From contig NC_092341.1 in assembly GCF_046630445.1 (NCBI RefSeq), positions 217,313,501-217,377,500 on the forward strand: 64,000 bases of DNA, in the 5' to 3' direction. The notes beneath the pieces were generated by a model. That model was not told the origin of the DNA. It searched no databases and saw only the letters and a program-made list of their open reading frames with translations. The translations under genes and the position numbers were made by a program. This document shows, piece after piece, positions 1 through 12,600 of this stretch. The DNA is from Rutidosis leptorrhynchoides (Eukaryota > Streptophyta > Magnoliopsida > Asterales > Asteraceae). The stretch's first letter is position 1. Every line of letters begins with the position of its first letter.

Positions 1-1965
1 ACTTCCAGTAGGTTTACCTACTAAACTTTAGGTAGTAATGATGTTCATAACATCATTCGATTCATATATATAAAACTATCTTATTCGAAGGTTTAAACTC
101 GTAATCACTAGAACATAGTTTAGTTAATTCTAAACTTGTTCGCAAACAAAAGTTAATCCTTCTAACTTGACTTTTAAAATTAACTAAACACATGTTCTAT
201 ATCTATATGATATGCTAACTTAATGATTTAAAACATGGAAACACGAAAAACACCGTAAAACCGGATTTACGCCGTCGTAGTAACACCGCGGGCTGTTTTG
301 GGTTAGTTAATTAAAAACTATGATAAACTTTGATTTAAAAGTTGTTATTCTGAGAAAATGATCTTTATTATGAACATCAAACTATATCCAAAAATTATGG
401 TTAAACTCAAAGTGGAAGTATGTTTTCTAAAATGGTCATCTAGACGTCGTTCTTTCGACTGAAATGACTACCTTTACAAAAACGACTTGTAACTTATTTT
501 TCCGACTATAAACCTATACTTTTTCTGTTTAGATTCATAAAATAGAGTTCAATATGAAACCATAGCAATTTGATTCACTCAAAACGGATTTAAAATGAAG
601 AAGTTATGGGTAAAACAAGATTGAATAATTTTTCTCATTTTAGCTACGTGAAAATTGGTAACAAATCTATTCCAACCATAACTTAATCAACTTGTATTGT
701 ATATTATGTAATCTTGAGATACCATAGACACGTATACAATGTTTTGACCTATCATGTCGACACATCTATATATATTTCGGAACAACCATAGACACTCTAT
801 ATGTGAATGTTGGAGTTAGCTATACAGGGTTGAGGTTGATTCTAAAATATATATAGTTTGAGTTGTGATCAATACTGAGATACGTATACACTGGGTTGTG
901 GATTGATTCAAGATAATATTTATCGATTTATTTCTGTACATCTAACTGTGGACAACTAGTTGTAGGTTACTAACGAGGACAACTGACTTAATAAACTTAA
1001 AACATCAAAATATATTAAAAGTGTTGTAAATATATTTTGAACATACTTTAATATATATGTATATATTGTTATAGGTTCGTGAATCAACAGTGGCCAAGTC
1101 TTACTTCTCGACGAAGTAAAAATCTGTGAAAGTGAGTTATAGTCCCACTTTTAAATTCTAATATTTTTAGGATGAGAATACATGCAGGTTTTATAAATGA
1201 TTTACAAAATAGACACAAGTATGTGAAACTACATTCTATGGTTGAATTATCGAAATCGAATATGCCCCTTTTTATTAAGTCTGGTAATCTAAGAATTAGG
1301 GAACAGACACCCTAATTGACGCGAATCCTAAAGATAGATCTATTGGGCCTAACAACCCCCATCCAAAGTATCAGATGCTTTAGTACTTCGAAATTTATAT
1401 CATATCCGAAGGGTGTCCCGGAATGATGGGGATATTCTTATATATGCATCTTGTTAATGTCGGTTACCAGGTGTTCACCATATGAATGATTTTTATCTCT
1501 ATGTATGGGATGTATATTGAAATATGAAATCTTGTGGTCTATTACTATGATTTGATAATATATAGGTTAAACCTATAACTCACCAACATTTTTGTTGACG
1601 TTTTAAGCATGTTTATTCTCAGGTGATTATTAAGAGCTTTCGCTATTGCATACTAAAATAAGGACAAGATTTGGAGTCCATGCTTGTATGATATTATGTA
1701 AAAACTGCATTCAAGAAACTTATTTTTGATGTAATATATTCTTATTGTAAACCATTATGTAATGGTCGTGTGTAAACAGTATATTTTAGATTATCATTAT
1801 TTGATAATCTACGTAATGCTTTTTAAATCTTTATCGATAAAATAAAGGTTATGGTTGTTTTAAAAATGAATGCAGTCTTTGAAAAAGTCTCATATAGAGG
1901 TCAAAACCTCGCAATGAAATCAATTAATATGGAACGTTTTTAATCAATAAGAACGGGACATTTCA
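1..1965 (+). mobile_element. 3' part of a chromovirus LTR (element B), truncated by the window edge
   Basis: The segment aligns along its length with the LTRs at 9652-12929 and 42798-46220 and ends with the family LTR terminus GAACGGGACATTTCA at 1965. The expected primer-binding site does not follow. Instead the sequence resumes inside another LTR at a point matching about 11868 of the 9652-12929 LTR. The simplest reading is that this is the 3' LTR of an element inserted into the 5' LTR of element 1. Most of it matches the young 42798-56240 element (for example around 1330-1440), but 1470-1886 matches element 1 instead. The 5' part and the U3 promoter lie upstream of the window. Confidence 0.8.
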
Positions 1966-3025
1966 GTGGATTGGGTCAAGATTATATATATCAATTTATT
2001 TCGGTACATCTAACTATGGACAACTAGTTGTAGGTTACTAATGAGGACGGCTGACTTAATAAACTTAAAACATTAAAACGTATTAAAAATATTGTAAATA
2101 TATTTTGAACATACTTAGATATATATGTACATATTTGTTATAGGTTCGTGAATCGACCAGTGGCCAAGTCTTACTTCCCGATAAAGTAAAAATCTGTGAA
2201 AGTGAGTTATAGTTCCACTTTTAAAATCTAATATTTTGGGATGAGAATACATGCAATTTTATAAATGTTTTACGAAATAGACACAAGTAAATGAAACTAC
2301 ATTATATGGGTGAATGATCGAAGCTGAATATGCCCCCTTTTAGCTTGGTAGCCTAAGAATTTGGGAACAGACCCCCAAATTGAAGCGAATCCTAAAGATA
2401 GATCTATCGGGCCCAACAAGCCCCATTCTGGAATTTGGAATTCTTTAGTAATTCGATTTTATCATGTCCGATGGGTGTCCTGAAATGATGGAGATATTCT
2501 ATATGCATCTTGTTAATGTCAGTTACCAGGTGTTCACCATATGAATGATTTTTATCTCTATGTATGGGATGTATATTGAAATATGAAATCTTGTGGTCTA
2601 TTACTATGATTTGATAATATATAGGTTAAACCTATAACTCACCAATATTTTTGTTGACGTTTTAAGCATGTTTATTCTCAGGTGATTATTAAGAGCTTCC
2701 GCTGTTGCATACTAAAATAAGGACAAGATTTGGAGTCCATGCTTGTATGATATTATGTAAAAACTGCATTCAAGAAACTTATTTTTGATGTAATATATTC
2801 TTATTGTAAACCATTATGTAATGGTCGTGTGTTAACGGTATATTTTAGATTATCATTATTTGATAATCTACGTAATACTTTTCAAACCTTTATCGATAAA
2901 ATAAAGGTTATGGTTGTTTTAAAAATGAATGCAGTCTTTGAAAAACGTCTCATATAGAGGTCAAAACCTCGCGACGAAATCAATTAATATGGAACGTTTA
3001 TAATAAATATGAACGGGACATTTCA
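1966..3025 (+). repeat. 5' LTR of element 1, 3'-terminal 1060 bp
   Basis: Matches 11868-12929, the end of the element 1 3' LTR, including subfamily-specific stretches such as the GGGCCCAACAAGCCCC region near 2410, and ends in ACATTTCA at 3025 followed directly by the PBS. Its first bases GTGGA are the probable 3' target-site copy of the element B insertion. Confidence 0.8.
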
Positions 3026-3026
3026 G

Positions 3027-3043
3027 TTGGTATCCGAGCGTTG
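3027..3043 (+). promoter_or_regulatory. Primer-binding site, initiator tRNA-Met type
   Basis: TTGGTATCCGAGCGTTGG begins one to two bases after the 5' LTR. The canonical plant iMet PBS begins TGGTATCAGAGC; this copy has one mismatch (C for A). The young element has the same variant at 52800-52816, so it is a family trait. Confidence 0.7.
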
Positions 3044-3233
3044 GTCTTAGAGAACCAGAAATTTGCATTAATGTGTCTTATCGAGTTTGTTAGGATACAT
3101 TAGTGAGTCTGGACTTCGACCGTATTTTCTTTAAAAACGATTGCTTAACACTTTTGTTGGAAACTATATATTATTAACATGTAAATATTATGTGATATAT
3201 TAATCTCTTAATGTGTTTGATATTGTGTGATAG

Positions 3234-3884
3234 ATGTCTACCACTAGTACAAATCCCATCGACTCACCTAATAATAATGCAGAGTCGAATATAATTTGGG
3301 AAGATTCACAAATTCCAGAAGAGGAACCGGAAGAAGAGTAACCGAAAGAAGAGGAACCGGAAGAAGAGGAACCGGAAGAAGAAGAATCAGAAGAGGAGGA
3401 ACCGGAAGAGGAGGAACCGGAAAAAGAAGAGGTTCTGGAGGAAAACATATTGTTACCTACAGTAAATCGATTAATTAAAAGAAAATCATCAACCAACGGA
3501 CCAAAGTTAAAAATGGTCAATGGTGTTTCCACAGAGGAAGCAAAATATTGGGAAGATTACCAATTTTCCAATGAATCGGATCCCGATGAGGATTCCGATA
3601 ATGTTCTAGAAATTACCTCGACCCAATTTAATATGGCAAAAGAAAATAATAAAGGAAAAGGTATAAAAATAGAGAAACCTGATTCCAACCCCGATGAACT
3701 TTATATGTATCGGTAACGTCCGTATTTCCTAAATTGTAACAATAACCCGGGAACCTCTAAACCACCAGGTTTTTCTAAACCATTGTGGAAAATGACGGCT
3801 CGTATTAGAGGAGCACCATATATCCCTAGAAAATTAGGAAAACGAACCAAGTTGGAAGAAGAAGAAACCAGTGATTCAGATTAG
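3234..3884 (+). pseudogene. Acidic accessory ORF of element 1 (broken)
   Basis: A 217-codon frame from ATG 3234 to TAG 3882-3884, broken by TAA at 3338-3340 and TAA at 3713-3715. It is the counterpart of the intact 204-residue ORF at 51993-52607. The N-terminus has a Ser/Asn stretch, then a Glu/Pro-rich repeat made of 12- to 18-bp units (about 3318-3435), a basic KRKSS patch, a conserved VNGVSxxEAKYWEDYQF block, an acidic Asp/Ser cluster, a KENNKGKGIKIEK segment and a basic then acidic tail (KRTKLEEEET). No family is recognised. It lies on the same strand as gag, about 200 bp after the PBS and 140 bp before the F-box frame. The repeat number differs between copies. Confidence 0.7.
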
Positions 3885-4004
3885 AGGGTTGTAATCATGT
3901 TGTGTATTATATGTATTGTAGTGTGCTTGTACTTTTATGTTCTATGTAAAAATTGCTTGTATTGTTTGTTAATTATCTTTTATGAATCTAATCCTTGTCT
4001 ATTT

Positions 4005-4010
4005 TACAGT
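4005..4010 (+). promoter_or_regulatory. Candidate splice acceptor upstream of the F-box ORF
   Basis: TTGTCTATTTTACAG ends about a dozen bases before the F-box ATG and is preserved in the young copy (complement of about 51867-51881). It fits a plant 3' splice site. No donor is proven. Confidence 0.35.
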
Positions 4011-4021
4011 ATAAAAACAAA

Positions 4022-4714
4022 ATGGACGTTAAGGGTAGACAATCGAATATTTTAGAAGACCTACCAGAGGATATGATTGAGGAAATCTTGTCTAGAGTCG
4101 GTCAGAATTCATCAGCACATTTAGTTATGGCAAAATTAACTTGTCAAACATTTGAAAGACTTTACAGAAATGCCTTAGTTTATAAAAGGCTTTCCTTTGA
4201 TAGGTGGGGTATATCACATTGGGAAGACTGTAAGTTACGCCGTGTTTTCTTTAAAGCGTTAAATGCGGGGAACCCAAATGCAATTTTACGCTACGGGTTA
4301 AGAACCTATTTTGACTCAACATATCCCAACATAGGATTTCATGAGTTAGAAAGAGCTTCTAACATACAACATAAAGAAGCATGTTATACTTATGGGTTAG
4401 TGATGTTCGCTTCTTACCAAAGTGAGAAAAAAAATATCGGGTTATAACTTTTAAATAAAACCTTTTCACAAGTGACGGATTCAGTAGTTGGGGTGAGAAA
4501 CAAGGTTTTTAGATTATTGCGAGGCTGTTGGACATTACAAAACCCTCGTCCTTTTGACGACATTACAACATGCTGCCTAGCCAATGGTCATAACTGTTAC
4601 TTTCCACAAGACCAAGGATGGAAAGTCGTCTTAGTAAAACCTGAATGCATGACTTGTTTCTGGACTTATGAATTATGTGTCTTTATTTCTTTTGCTGAAC
4701 AACTTGCGTATTAA
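4022..4714 (+). pseudogene. F-box protein gene carried by element 1 (one internal stop)
   Basis: A 231-codon frame from ATG 4022 to TAA 4712-4714 with one internal TAA at 4445-4447. The N-terminal 45 residues form an F-box (ILEDLPEDMIEEILSRVG, then a Cys-containing helix and FERLYRNALVYKRLSFDRW). A middle segment carries GNPNAILRYGL and HKEACYTYGLVMFA, the SEL1/TPR-like region seen in plant F-box proteins of the At1g67623/At2g35280 type. The C-terminus has spaced Cys residues and CMTCFWTYE, also typical of that group. In the family, F-box proteins bind SKP1 and recruit substrates to SCF ubiquitin ligases. The gene lies between the acidic ORF and gag inside the retrotransposon; the young copy is at 51169-51855. 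Confidence 0.75.
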
Positions 4715-5053
4715 CTAGAATTGCCTTTATAGCTGCTGAGTAGCAAAGATATTATGTGCTATATTTCATCCTATATGTATAATAGTGGTATTGTAAATTT
4801 GTAAAATATTGTATAAAGGTTTGAACGTAAAATATTATTGTAATAAGTTTTTCATATAGAAGCGTAGTAGTTGAGTTGTATAGTAGCTAGTAAGTATGAA
4901 CTTAACGGGTAGGTACTACCCGAATTAAAACTATAAAATGCTACTATGAAGAAAAAGCTTTTATAAATAAGTTCATATAATGCTACGAGATACTATTGAC
5001 TACTCTTAAATTCTATATGATTAACTCAATTCTTTTGGCTATTTTTGAAGGAA

Positions 5054-8000
5054 ATGGCACCGGCGACTCGTCAGAATTTGAACATGAGCGAGGAAGACTT
5101 CCGTGTTTTCCTTGCAGCAAACATAGCCGCAGTACAGGCTGCGATGCAAAATAACAATAACTCTGGATCTAGCAGTGGAACTAATTCCACAAGAAATCGT
5201 GTAGGATGCTCCTACAAAGAATTCACTGCCTGCAAACCTTTGGAATTTGATGGAATCGAAGGACCAATTGGATTGAAACGGTGGACCGAGAAGGTCGAAT
5301 CGGTGTTTGCCATAAGTAAGTGTACTTAAGAGGACAAAGTTAAGTACGCTATGCATACCTTCACAGGTACTGCGTTAATGTGGTGGAATACCTATCTTGA
5401 ACAGGTAGGACAAAATGCTGCTTACGCACTACCGTGGTCGGCATTCAAGCAATTGATGAACGAGCAGTACCGTCCTAGAAACGAAGTCAATAAGCTCAAG
5501 GTAGAACTTAGAGAGTTACGAACACAAGGATTCGACATTACCACATATGAACGAAGATTCACAGAGTTGTGCCTATTGTGTCCGGGAGCGTTCGAAGATG
5601 AAGAAGAGAAGATCGACGCGTTTGTAAAAGGGTTACCAGTAAGGATTCAAGAAGATGTGAGTTCACACAAGCCCGCTTCCATACAGAAGGCAAGTCGAAT
5701 GGCTCATAAACCCATAAATCAGATTGAGGGGAGAATTAAAGAACAGGTTACCGAAGAAGCCAACACGAAACAACTCAAGAGGAAGTGGGAGGAAAACGGT
5801 GACAAGGGTCACCAATACAACAACAACAACAATTACAACCACAACCGCAACAACAATCGCAACAATAACTGCAATCCCAACAATAACTACAACAAAATTT
5901 CCAACAACAATAACAACTACAACAACCGTTCCAACAACAATAACAATCCTAACAACAACTTCAATAACAACAACGACAACAAAAACCAAAAATGCCAAAG
6001 GTGTGAAGAGTACCACCAGAATGGGTTCTGTACGACATTTTGCACCAAGTGTAAAAGAACTGGCCATGGTGCGAAAAAGTGTGAGGTCTACGGACCAAAG
6101 TTTAACAGAACTAAAGGAACAAATAGTGGCGAAACAAGTAATGCCGCCTTTGTTTGTTATGGATGTGGAAAACCAGGCCACATTAGAAGTAATTGATCGA
6201 ATCAGGGGAATACTAATGGACAGGGTCGCGGAAGAGTTTTCAATATTAATACGGCAGAAGCGCAGGAAGACCCGGAGCTTGTTACGGGTACGTTTCTTAT
6301 TGATAATAAATCTGCTTATGTTTTATTTGATTCGGGTGCAGATAGAAGCTATATGAGTAGAGATTTTTGTGCTAAGTTAAGTTGCCCATTGACGCCTTTG
6401 GATAGTAAATTTTTACTCGAATTAGCAAACGGTAAATTAATTTCAGCAGATAATGTATGTCGGGATAGAGAAATTAAAGTGGGGAATGAAACGTTTAAAA
6501 TTGATTTAATACCAGCCGAGTTAGGGAGTTTTGATGTAATAATTGGTATGGACTGGTTGAAAAAGGTGAGAGCAGAGGTCGTTTGTTACAAAAATGCGAT
6601 TCGCATTATGCGTGAAAAGGGAAAACCTTTAATGGTGTACGGAGAGAAGAACAATGTGAAATTAAATCTTATTAGTAGTTTGAAGGCGCAGAAACTAATA
6701 AGAAAAGGTTGTTACGTCATTCTAGCACACATCAAGGAAGTTAAACCTGAAGAAAAGAACATCAGTGATGTTCCTGTCGCAAAAGAATTTCCCGATGTAT
6801 TTCCGAAAGAATTACCGGGATTACCCCCACATCGATCCGTTGAATTTCAAATAGACCTTGTACCAGGAGCTGTACCAATAGCTCGTGCTCCATACAGACT
6901 CGCACCCAGCGAAATGAAAGAATTACAAAGTCAGTTACAGGAACTTTTAGAGCGTGGTTTCATTCGACCAAGCACATCACCATGGGGAGCTCCTATTTTG
7001 TTTGTCAAGAAGAAGGATGGTACATTTAGGTTGTGTATCGACTATCGAGAGTTGAACAAACTTACCATCAAGAACCGTTACCCACTACCGAGAATTGATG
7101 ACTTATTTGATCAACTACAAGGCTCGTCAGTTTATTCGAAGATTGATTTACGTTCTGGGTATCATCAAATGCGGGTGAAGGAGGATGATATTCCAAAGAC
7201 TGCTTTTAGGACGCGTTACGGTCATTACGAGTCTATGGTTATGCCATTTAGGTTGACTAACACACCAGCTGTGTTCATGGACCTCATGAACCGAGTGTGT
7301 GGACCATACCTTGACAATTTTGTTATTGTTTTCATCGATGACATACTTATTTACTCAAACAATGACCAAGAGCATGAAGAACATTTGAGAAAAGTGCTAG
7401 AGTTGTTAAGAAAAGAAAAATTGTACGCTAAGTTTTCAAAGTGTGCATTTTGGTTGGAAGAAGTTCAATTCCTCGGTTATATAGTGAAAAAAGAAGGTAT
7501 TCAAGTGGATCCAGCAAAGATTGAAACCGTTGAAAAGTGGGAAACCCCGAAAACTCCGAAACACATACGCCAATTTTTAGGACTACCTGGTTATTACATG
7601 AGATTCATCCAAGATTTTTCCAAAATAGCAAAACCCTTGACTGCATTAACGCATAAAGGGAGGAAATTTGAATGGAAGGATGAACAAGAAAAAGCGTTTC
7701 AATTGTTGAAGAAAAAGTTAACTACGGCACCTATATTGTCATTACCTGAAAGGAATGATGATTTTGTGATATATTGTGACACCTCAAAGCAAGGTCTCGG
7801 TTGTGTATTAATGCAACGAACGAAAGTTATTGCTTATGCGTCTAGACAATTGAAGATTCACGAGCAGAATTATATGACGCATGATTTGGAATTAGGCGCG
7901 GTTGTTTTTGCATTAAAGACTTGGAGGAACTACTTATATGGGGTCAAAAGTATTATATATACCGACTACAAAAGTCTTCAACACATATTTAATCAGAAAC

Positions 8001-9616
8001 AACTGAACATGAGGCAGCGCAGCTGGATTGAATTGTTGAATAATTACAACTTTGAGATTTGTTACCACCCGGGGAAGGCAAATGTGGTAGCCGACACCTT
8101 GAGCAGAAAGGACAGAGAACCTATTCGAGTAAAATCTATGAATATAATGATTCATACTAACCTTACTACTCAAATAAAGGAGGCGCAACAAGGAGTTTTA
8201 AAAGAGGGAAACTTAAGGGATGAAATACCCAAAGGATCGGAGAAGCATCTTAATATTTGGGAAGACGGAACCCGGTATAGGGCTGAAAGAATTTGGGTAC
8301 CAAAATTTAGAGATATGAGAGAAATGGTACTTAGAGAAGCTCATAAAACCAGATACTCAATACATCCTGGAACGAGAAAGATGTACAAGGATCTTAAGAA
8401 ACATTTTTGGTGGCCAGGTATGAAAGCCGATGTTTCTAAATATGTAGGAGAATGTTTGACGTGTTCTAAGGTCAAAGCTGAGCATCAGAAACCATCAGGT
8501 CTACTTCAATAACCCGAAATCCCGAAATGGAAATGGAAAAACATTACCATGGATTTCATCACTAAATTGCCAAGGACTGCAAGTGGTTTTGATACTATTT
8601 GGTTAATACTTGATCGTCTCACCAAATCAGCACAGTTCCTGTCAATAAGAGAAGATGACAAGATGGAGAAGTTAGCATGACTGTATTTGAAGGAAGTCAT
8701 CTCCAGACATGGAATACCAATCTCTATTATCTCTGATAGGGATGGCAGATTTATTTCAAGATTCTGGCAGACATTACAGCAAGCATTAGGAACTCGTCTA
8801 GACATGAGTACTACCTATCATCCACAAACCGATGGGCAGAGCGAAAGGACGATACAAACAATTGAAGACATGCTACAAGCATGTGTTATTGATTTCGGAA
8901 ACAGTTGGGATCGACATCTACCGTTAGCAGAATTTTCCTACAACAACAGCTACCATTCAAGCATTGAGATGGCACCGTTTGAAGCACTTTATGGTAGAAA
9001 GTGCAGGTCTCAGATTTGTTGGAGTGAAGTGGGGGATAGACAGATTACGGGTCCGTAGATAATACAAGAAACTACCGAGAAGATCATCCAAATTCAACAA
9101 CGATTGAAAATCGCCCAAAGTAGACAAAAGAGCTACGCTGACATTAAAAGAAAAGATATAGAATTTGAAATTAGAGAGATGGTCATGCTTAAGGTTGCAC
9201 CTTGGAAAGGCGTTGTTCGATTTGGTAAATGAGGGAAATTAAACTCAAGATATATTGGACCATTCAAGGTTATTGATCGCGTCGGACCAGTAGGTTACCG
9301 ACTTGAATTACCACAACAACTCGCGGCTGTACATAACACTTTCCACATCACAAATTTGAAGAAATGTTTTGCTAAAGAAGATCCCACTATTCCGTTAGAT
9401 GAAATCCAAATCAACGAAAAACTTCAATTCGTCGAAGTACTCGTCGAAATAATGGATCGTGAGGTTAAAAGACTTAAGCAAAACAAGATACCAATTGTTA
9501 AGGTTCGATGGAATGCTCGTAGAGGACCCGAGTTCACCTGGGAATGAGAAGATAAGATAAATAAGAAGTACTCACACTTATTTCCAGAAGATATGTTAAC
9601 ACCTCCAACTTCTTAA
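5054..9616 (+). pseudogene. gag-pol polyprotein of element 1 (seven in-frame stops, no net frameshift)
   Basis: From ATG 5054 to TAA 9614-9616 there is one continuous register of 1521 codons, interrupted by TAA 5327, TGA 6194, TAA 8510, TGA 8678, TAG 9056, TGA 9230 and TGA 9545. Domains in order: Gag with an Asn-rich linker (about 5815-5990) and Cys/His knuckles; aspartic protease with DSGA near 6330; RT with [13 protein letters not shown] near 7315-7355; RNase H starting near 7770; integrase with a His/Cys zinc-binding region (about 8360-8470) and D-D-E core; chromodomain near 9400-9590. Three of the stops (8678, 9230, 9545) stand where the young copy or family has CGA or CGT, as expected from deamination of methylated CpG. 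The element cannot make a full polyprotein. Confidence 0.88.
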
Positions 9617-9633
9617 AATTTCGAGACGAAATT

Positions 9634-9651
9634 TATTTAACGGGTAGGTAC
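9634..9651 (+). promoter_or_regulatory. Polypurine-like tract before the 3' LTR
   Basis: TTTAACGGGTAGGTAC lies immediately before the LTR start TGTAGTGACCC. The same string precedes the LTRs at 17913 and, in complement, at 46221-46235. Confidence 0.6.
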
Positions 9652-12600
9652 TGTAGTGACCCAAATTTTCCATGTTTATATATATTAAATGAAATTTTTA
9701 TTTACATGATAAAGTGTTTCCAACATGTTAAGCAATCAAACTTGTTAAGACTTGATTAAGTGAAATAGATTTCATATAGACAATTGACCACCCAAGTTGA
9801 CCGGTGATTCACGAATGTTAAAACTTGTAAAAACTATATGATGTTATATATATGGATATATATAGTTAACATGGTATTATGATAAGTAAACATATCATTA
9901 AGTATATTAACAATGAACTACATATGTAAAAACAAGACTACTAACTTAAGGATTTCGAAACGAGGCATATATGTAACGATTATCGTTGTAACGACATTTA
10001 ATTGTATATATATCATATTAAGATATATTAATTTAATACATCATAATATAATGATAATGTAATAATTTAACATCTCATTTGATATAATAAACAATGGGTT
10101 AACAACACTTAATAGGATCGTTAACCTAAATGCTTCAAAACAACATTTACATGTAACGACTAACGATGATTTAACGACTCAGTTAAAATGTATATACATG
10201 TAGTGTTTTAATATGTATTCATAAACTTTTGAAAGACTTCAAGACACTTATCAAAATACTTCTACTTAACAAAAATGCTTACAATTACATCCTCGTTCAG
10301 TTTCATCAACAATTCTACTCGTATGCGCCCGAATTCGTACTCGTACAATACACAGCTTTTAGATGTATGTACTATTGGTATATACACTCCAATGATCAGC
10401 TCTTAGCAGCCCATGTGAGTCACCTAACATATGAGGGAACCATCATTTGGCAACTAGCATGAAATATCTCATAAAATTACAAAAATATTAGTAATCATTC
10501 ATGACTTATTTACAAGTAAACAAAATTACACATCCTTTATATCTAATCCATATACCAACGACCAAAAACACCTACAAACACTTTCATTCTTCAATTTTCT
10601 TCATCTAATTGATCTATCTCAAGTTCTATCTTCAAGTTCTAAGTGTTCTTCATAAATTCTATAAGTTCTAGTTTCATAAAATCAAGAATACTTCCAAGTT
10701 TGCTAGCTTACTTCCAATATTGTAAAGTGATCATTCAACCTCAAGAAATCTTTCTTATTTATAGTAATATATCTTTCTAATACAAGATAATACTCATATT
10801 CAAACTTTGATTCAATTTCTATAACTATAATAATCTTATTTCGAGTGGAAATCTTACTTGAACTTGTTTTCGTGTCATGATTCTGCTTCAAGAACTTTCA
10901 AGCCATCCAAGGATCCTTTGAAGCTAGATGTATTTTTCTCATTTCCAATAGGTTTATCCACAAAACCTGAGGTAGTAATGATGTTCATAACATCATTCGA
11001 TTCATATATGTAAAACTACCTTATTCGAAGGTTTAAACTTGAAATCACTATAACATAGTTTAGTTAATTCTAAACTTGTTCGCAAACAAAAGTTAATCCT
11101 TCTAACTTGACTTTTAAAATCAAATAATCACATGTTCTATATCTATATGATATGATAACTTAATGATTTAAAATCGAAAAACACGAAAAATACCGTAAAA
11201 CCTGATATACGCCGTCGTAGTAACACTGCGGGCTGTTTTGGGTTTGATAATTAAAAACTATGATAAACTTTGATTTAAAAGTTGTTCTTCTGGGAAAAAT
11301 ATTTTTCTTATGAACATGAAACTATATTCAAAAATCATGGTTAAACTCAAAGTGGAAGTATGTTTTTCAAAATAGTCATCAAGACGTCGTTCTTTCGACT
11401 GAAATGACTACCTATTACAAAAATAACTTGTAACTTATATTTCCAACTATAAACCTATACTTTTTCTGTTTAGATTCATAAAATAGAGTTCAATATGAAA
11501 CCATAGCAATTTGATTCACTCAAAACGGATTTAAAACGAAGAAGTTATGGGTAAAACAAGATTGGATATTTTTTTTATTGTTGTAGCTACGGGAAATATT
11601 GTAACAAATCTATAATATTAATCATATCCTAGCTAACTTATATTGTATTATACATGTATTCTAATATATTATGTAATCTTGGGATACCATAGACACGTAT
11701 GCAAATGTTTTGACATATCATATCGACCCATCTATATATATTATTTGGAACAACCATAGACACTCTATATGCAGTAATGTTGGAGTTAGATATACAGGGT
11801 TGAGGTTGATTCCAAAATATATATATACTTTGAGTTGTGATCTAGCCTGAGACGTGTATACACTTGGTCGTGGATTGGGTCAAGATAATATATATCAATT
11901 TATTTTGATACATCTAACTATGGACCACTAGTTGTAGGTTACTAATGAGGACAGCTGACTTAATAAACTTAAAACATTAAAACGTATTAAAAATGTTGTA
12001 AATATATTTTGAACATACTTTGATATATATGTACATATTTGTTATAGGTTCATGAATCGACCAGTGGCCAAGTCTTACTTCCCGACGAAGTAAAAATCTG
12101 TGAAAGTGAGTTATAGTCCCACTTTTAAAATCTAATATTTTGGGATGAGAATACATGCAATTTTATCAATGTTTTACGAAATAGACACAAGTAAATGAAA
12201 CTACATTATATGGGTGAATGATCGAAGCCGAATATGCCCCTTTTTAGCTTGGTAGCCTAAGAATTTGGGAACAGACCCCCAAATTGACGCGAATCCTAAA
12301 GATAGATCTATCGGGCCCAACAAGCCCCATTCTGGAATTTGGAATGCTTTAGTACTTCAATTTTATCATGTCCGATGGGTGTCCCGGCATGATGGGGATA
12401 TTCTATATGCATCTTGTTAATGTCGGTTACTAGGTGTTCACCATATGAATGATTTTTATCTCTATGTATGGGATGTATATTGAAATATGAAATCTTGTGG
12501 TCTATTACTATGATTTGATAATATATAGGTTAAACCTATAACTCACCAACATTTTTGTTGACGTTTTAAGCATGTTTATTCTCAGGTGATTATTAAGAGC

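Noticed and set aside
897..3025. A 1.06-kb tandem duplication within one LTR (897-1965 and 1966-3025)
   Set aside because: The two halves belong to different LTR subfamilies and the boundary is exactly an LTR terminus, so a nested insertion explains it better than a duplication.
4022..4714. F-box ORF as an ordinary host gene next to a transposon
   Set aside because: It lies between PBS and gag in separate copies inside defined element boundaries, on the same strand, so it belongs to the retrotransposon.
5663..6181. Val/Ile-rich minus-strand frame, and similar ones at 13929-14252 and 49955-50185
   Set aside because: Antisense shadow of the Asn-rich gag repeat; hydrophobic composition is a by-product of AAC/CAA repeats.
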